DNA of 26,066 nucleotides from DAMBHY01 sp032068765 (GTDB lineage Bacteria > Bacteroidota > Bacteroidia > Bacteroidales > Dysgonomonadaceae), in contig DAMBHY010000022.1 in the NCBI GenBank assembly GCA_032068765.1, forward strand, positions 1 to 26,066, given 5' to 3'. The notes under the pieces were generated by a model. It did no database searches. It was not told the DNA's origin and saw only the letters and a program-made list of their open reading frames with translations. The position numbers and the translations under genes were made by a program. The stretch's first letter is position 1. Each line of letters starts with the position of its first letter. Shown here in pieces: positions 23,049-26,066 of the stretch.

Positions 23049-23153
23049 AATAATTAATTTTTTAGTTGTGAATATTTTTAATTACTTTGTTTATATGAAA
23101 CATGACTCTCGATAAAATAGTTCCGTCATTAACATTCATTAATTAAGTAAAGT

Positions 23154-24356
23154 ATGAAAAAGATATTTGCTCTCTTTTTATTAACTAGCATCTTGTTTCC
23201 AGTATTCAGCCAAAATAAAATCAAACAAAACAATTGCATCACAAACGAAACTATTTATCCCGGATCCGAACAGTTTGAATTGTATGTTCCTCTGCTGAAA
23301 GGCAAACGTGTAGGAATAATTGCTAACCAAACGGCGGTAGTCGGTAAAAAACATTTAATTGACCTACTGTTAGAAAAAAAAGTAAACGTGATTAAAATTT
23401 TTGCTCCCGAACATGGATTCAGAGGCGACCGACCCGATGGTGCAAAAATTATTAGTAAAAAAGATGAACTAACTGGTCTGCCCGTGGTATCTCTTTATGG
23501 AAGTCATTACAAACCAACTGCGGATGACTTAAGAGATTTGGATATTTTGATTTACGATATTCAGGACGTGGGAGTCAGATTCTATACATACATTTCCACA
23601 ATGACCTACTGCATGGAAGCCTGCGCAGAAAACAATATACCTTTTATGGTGCTAGACAGACCCAATCCTCACGGATATTATGTAGATGGTCCGGTGCTAG
23701 ATATAAAATTAAAATCTTTTGTCGGAATGCATCCGGTTCCTGTGGTTTATGGAATGACACCCGGAGAATATGCAAAAATGGTAAATGGTGAAGGATGGAT
23801 GAAAAATGGGATAAAAGCCAATTTGACTGTCATTCCATGCAAAAACTATGACCACAAAAGCCGCTATCAACTACCAGTCTACCCCTCTCCCAACCTTCCA
23901 GATATGGATGCTGTGTATTTGTATCCATCCATCGGAATTCTGGAAAGCACATGTGTAAGTGTAGGACGCGGCACGCGTACACCTTTTCATCTTATTGGAC
24001 ATCCACTATACAAAGGAGGAAATACAAGTTTCCGTCCCGTTTCTATTAGAGGAATGAGTGAATATCCTCCATATAAAGGAAAAATCTGCTATGGATATAA
24101 TGTGAGAGAAGATGCTAAAAAGATTAAGGAAGAAGGCGGATTGCCACTCAAATGGATAATCTTTATGTATAATGAATTGAAAAACAAAACAACTTATTTC
24201 TATTCAGGATTCAAAAGTTCGATCGGTAACACACAAGTTCAACAACAAATCATTAACGGGATGAGCGAAGCCGACATTAAAAAACAATGGAAACCAGGAA
24301 TTGACAACTTCAAAAAGATTAGAAAAAAATATCTGCTTTATCCTGATTTTGAATAA
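23154..24356 (+). CDS. namZ: Exo-beta-N-acetylmuramidase NamZ (DUF1343, GH171)
   Basis: Predicted to release terminal MurNAc from peptidoglycan fragments outside the cytoplasm. The protein is 400 residues with a signal peptide (1-19, FSQ). The DUF1343 core starts at KRVGIIANQTAVV and carries APEHGFRGD (Glu86, His87), the conserved acidic/His pair proposed to be catalytic in this family. It continues with DLDILIYDIQDVGVRFYTYISTM, LDRPNPHGYYVDGP, VVYGMTPGEYAKM and SPNLPDMDAVYLYPSIG. It ends in IRKKYLLYPDF, the normal C-terminus. The stop codon directly abuts the stop of the convergent acyltransferase pseudogene (TAATTA), and no terminator lies between them. No MurNAc transporter or kinase genes are adjacent. 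Confidence 0.95.
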   Translation: MKKIFALFLLTSILFPVFSQNKIKQNNCITNETIYPGSEQFELYVPLLKGKRVGIIANQTAVVGKKHLIDLLLEKKVNVIKIFAPEHGFRGDRPDGAKIISKKDELTGLPVVSLYGSHYKPTADDLRDLDILIYDIQDVGVRFYTYISTMTYCMEACAENNIPFMVLDRPNPHGYYVDGPVLDIKLKSFVGMHPVPVVYGMTPGEYAKMVNGEGWMKNGIKANLTVIPCKNYDHKSRYQLPVYPSPNLPDMDAVYLYPSIGILESTCVSVGRGTRTPFHLIGHPLYKGGNTSFRPVSIRGMSEYPPYKGKICYGYNVREDAKKIKEEGGLPLKWIIFMYNELKNKTTYFYSGFKSSIGNTQVQQQIINGMSEADIKKQWKPGIDNFKKIRKKYLLYPDFE

Positions 24357-25505
24357 TTATTTCGCTGTGGATTTCTTAATCAAACGTCGGGTCAAATATT
24401 TTCGTACCGGCTCTTCGTATACTTTAAGGACGATATAAGCCAACAAAATATTTCCAAAAAATAATAACAAAGCCACCGGCCATGTTTCAGCAAAGGTGTA
24501 ATTATTTTTCCGCAGCCAGCTATAGAACAAATACATAAAAGGATAGTGAACTACATACAGAGGATAAGAAATATCACCCAGTATTTTCATTATCCCTTCC
24601 ATTTTATTATTAAGAGAAAACGAAGAAGAACCCAGATAAACTAAAATAGGAAAAACTAGAATGACTACAGCCGCATCAAAAATGCCATTTTGGTAGGAAA
24701 GCGTTCCATCACCAATATAAGGGACAGAAAATATAGCAATCAATATAATGCTACAAATCCAAAAAACACCTTTCATGTTGTGAGGCGGAAGATTTCGGGA
24801 AATATATAATCCGGCAGAGTAAGAAAACGTCACACGCAACAATCCTCCCAAAAAGTTATTATCGGCAAACGTCCAACCAACACCCAAATGACCGTAACCA
24901 GAATAATTAAATATTGCAAAAATTCCCAAGAAAAATCCCATCAATGCTACAAAAGTTCCTAGCATCTTATTATTTAATCTTCTAAGAAAAATAAAGTAGA
25001 TAATATTAGCGATATACTCAAAAAACAATGACCAGAGCGGACCGTCAAGCGGAAAAATCTAGCCATTGCCTCTTATCTCCCCCACTCCTTTCGGAAAAGA
25101 TGGAATAAGGAAAAGTGTCATCAGAAAAGCAATAAACACATTTACCACTTCCACATGAGTTCCGTCTCACTTTACACTTCCTTGCATAAAGTAGGTTATT
25201 AATCCCAAAATGGCTCCAATCAAAATCATAGGATGCATACGGATTAGTCTTCTCTTCACAAATTCCGTATTTGTCATTTTATCCCATCTGTCATCATAAG
25301 CGTATCCAATCACAAATCCCGAAAGTATAAAGAAAAAGTCCACTGCCAAGTAACCATGATTGAACTTCTGGTCTATTGGAGAAGTAGCAAATCCTTCAAA
25401 AATGTGATACCAAACGACCATAAAGGCGGCTACACCACGAAGTCCGTTTAGAACTTGATAGTGAGGTTTTGTTTTTAATAAATAGTTCGTATTTTGCACG
25501 TCCAT
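24357..25505 (-). pseudogene. Acyltransferase-3 (OafA/YrhL-like) gene with two in-frame stop codons
   Basis: One uninterrupted frame of 383 codons encodes an integral membrane O-acyltransferase, broken only by TGA at codon 113 (25167-25169) and TAG at codon 149 (25059-25061). Family features are otherwise intact: LNGLRGVAAFMVVWYHIFE (His in the first helix), YLAVDFFFILSGFVIGYAY, RLIRMHPM, GPLWSLFFEYIANIIYF, YPLYVVHYPFMYLF and a basic C-terminal tail. From family memory the first stop replaces Trp (SVK-W-DGTH) and the second Glu (GNG-E-IFPL). Both are single-base nonsense changes, so inactivation looks recent. Relatives O-acetylate sugars or secondary metabolites. A downstream fragment from TTG at 25028 could in principle be translated but would lack the active region. 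Confidence 0.88.
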
Positions 25506-25724
25506 AATGACTTTTTTTCTATTGAATGATTGAAAGGCGCAACGTTTGATAATAAAAGTATAAAAATAGTACTAAAAGCATCACATTTCAAAAATAACTC
25601 CAATCTTCTAGTAAATAAGGTGAGTTCGATGTAAGGAAACGTCTGCTGAAAAATACGAACATAGCACAATCTTTAACTAAAGGTTTACTAATATTATCCT
25701 ATGATTAAAATATCAGACACAGAT
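25506..25724. other. Intergenic stretch with nothing recognised
   Basis: I see no coding frame, hairpin or clear TAnnTTTG element here. Its base composition matches other intergenic regions. It should hold the promoter of the acyltransferase pseudogene. A minus-strand frame at 25475-25669 is short and has no family resemblance. Confidence 0.4.
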
Positions 25725-25790
25725 TTATTCTTTTTTCGATAAAAAGACATAAACAAGATAGCCTTGGCTTAAATCTAACTCATAATTTAA
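25725..25790 (-). pseudogene. C-terminal tail remnant ending VFLSKKE, joined to the repeat array
   Basis: The minus-strand frame reads LNYELDLSQGYLVY, then VFLSKKE and a stop, directly after an in-frame TAA at 25791-25793. It abuts the 42-bp array in the same orientation, so it looks like the 3' end of whatever the array belonged to. The copy at 17435-17506 shares both ends of the peptide but has a four-residue longer middle and no array. Confidence 0.5.
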
Positions 25791-26066
25791 TTAATGCATT
25801 ATGTTATTAAATAGCACTATTCACACATAAGATTACTGCATTCTAGTACTCTTTAGTATTTTGCTAATCGGAATTAATGCGTTTCGATATTATACAGCAT
25901 TGTTGTAATTTATATCTAATACGTTGCAGTATCCGACATTATCACTACAACATAGAATTAATGCGTCACAGTATCCAATAGCATGATTATAAAGTGTAAT
26001 TCATGCGTTTCAGTACTCATTCGCACGATTTTAAAGTGTAATTCATGCGTTTCAGTACTCGTTCGC
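25791..26066. repeat. Degenerate 42-bp tandem repeat array, cut by the window edge
   Basis: Units start at 25791, 25833, 25874, 25916, 25958, 26000 and 26042, so spacing is 42, 41, 42, 42, 42 and 42 bases. Each begins near TTAATGCGTTTCAGTA. Units at 26000 and 26042 are almost identical over the visible part. Similarity falls towards the left until only TTAATGC-like starts remain. There are no unique spacers, so it is not a CRISPR array. The array continues past the end of the window. Confidence 0.88.
25958..26066 (-). other. Open frame of 14-residue repeats entering from the right edge
   Basis: On the minus strand the frame is open from the window edge to TAA at 25958-25960 (35 codons visible). 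It reads as a 14-residue repeat, MSTETHELHFKIVR, ending in LLDTVTH. The 42-bp period keeps this frame. Further left the same reading is broken by stops and one 41-bp unit. One plus-strand frame is also open across the last two units, so coding on the minus strand is a suggestion only. Confidence 0.35.

Noticed and set aside
23154..24356. A MurNAc recycling operon with NamZ
   Set aside because: NamZ is flanked by csbD and the acyltransferase pseudogene; no transporter, MurNAc kinase or etherase gene is present.
25059..25169. Recoding of stop codons (TGA as Trp or suppression) in the acyltransferase
   Set aside because: One stop is TGA and the other TAG, replacing different residues. mtaB ends normally in TGA and TGG is used for Trp throughout, so ordinary nonsense mutation is simpler.
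25791..26066. CRISPR array
   Set aside because: The repeats are contiguous 42-bp units with no unique spacers between conserved repeats, and no cas gene is in the window.

Overview
This is a roughly 26 kb AT-rich chromosomal window from a Bacteroidota genome, most likely order Bacteroidales. Two things point there. Many genes follow the Bacteroidota promoter -7 element TAnnTTTG, and two also have a well-spaced TTTG -33 box. The gene content is also typical: DUF4271-hemD-rnpA-yidD-tatD, DUF4919, DUF3256, mtaB with a lipid A acyltransferase and GT2, NamZ, and GtrA beside murF. Translation looks standard, and mtaB ends in TGA. Several degraded genes suggest ongoing gene loss, possibly in a host-associated lineage (inference).

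Layout. 1-774: remnant of an IS256-family transposase, then the metG promoter. 775-4666: metG, a small outer-membrane barrel-like protein and gap. 4779-8312 (minus): a 55-residue 2[4Fe-4S] ferredoxin, then the overlapping operon mtaB > HtrB/LpxL-like acyltransferase > GT2 glycosyltransferase. 8558-13024 (plus): a repeat-containing small lipoprotein, a GH29 alpha-L-fucosidase lipoprotein, a DUF3256 protein, tRNA-Arg(CCG), fabD and a DUF4919 protein. 13042-13235: an inverted repeat carrying a strong promoter, tRNA-Met(CAT) and a terminator. 13479-16557 (minus): GtrA-like protein, murF and a C1B-type cysteine peptidase. 16729-17187: a one-TM envelope protein. 17620-20713 (minus): DUF4271 > hemD > rnpA > yidD > TatD-like hydrolase. 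20730-21180: pseudogene of a LOG-family phosphoribohydrolase. 21284-22823 (minus): metK behind a consensus promoter and a SAM-II-like riboswitch, and then the csbD terminator. 22845-24356: CsbD-like protein (minus) and NamZ (plus). 24357-25505: an acyltransferase-3 gene in one frame but broken by two nonsense codons. 25725-26066: a degenerate 42-bp tandem repeat array joined to a short conserved C-terminal tail and running off the window.

Functionally most of the window is housekeeping: translation (metG, tRNAs, rnpA, mtaB), central metabolism (gap, fabD, metK, hemD) and envelope building (murF, LpxL-like, GT2, GtrA, yidD). A small glycan-scavenging component is present (fucosidase, NamZ).

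The least explained signal is the 42-bp array at the right edge with its VFLSKKE tail. A second copy of that tail, without an array, lies at 17435-17506. Also notable are the metK SAM-II leader, two inverted repeats with promoter elements built into them, and a tRNA-Met with a non-canonical T loop.
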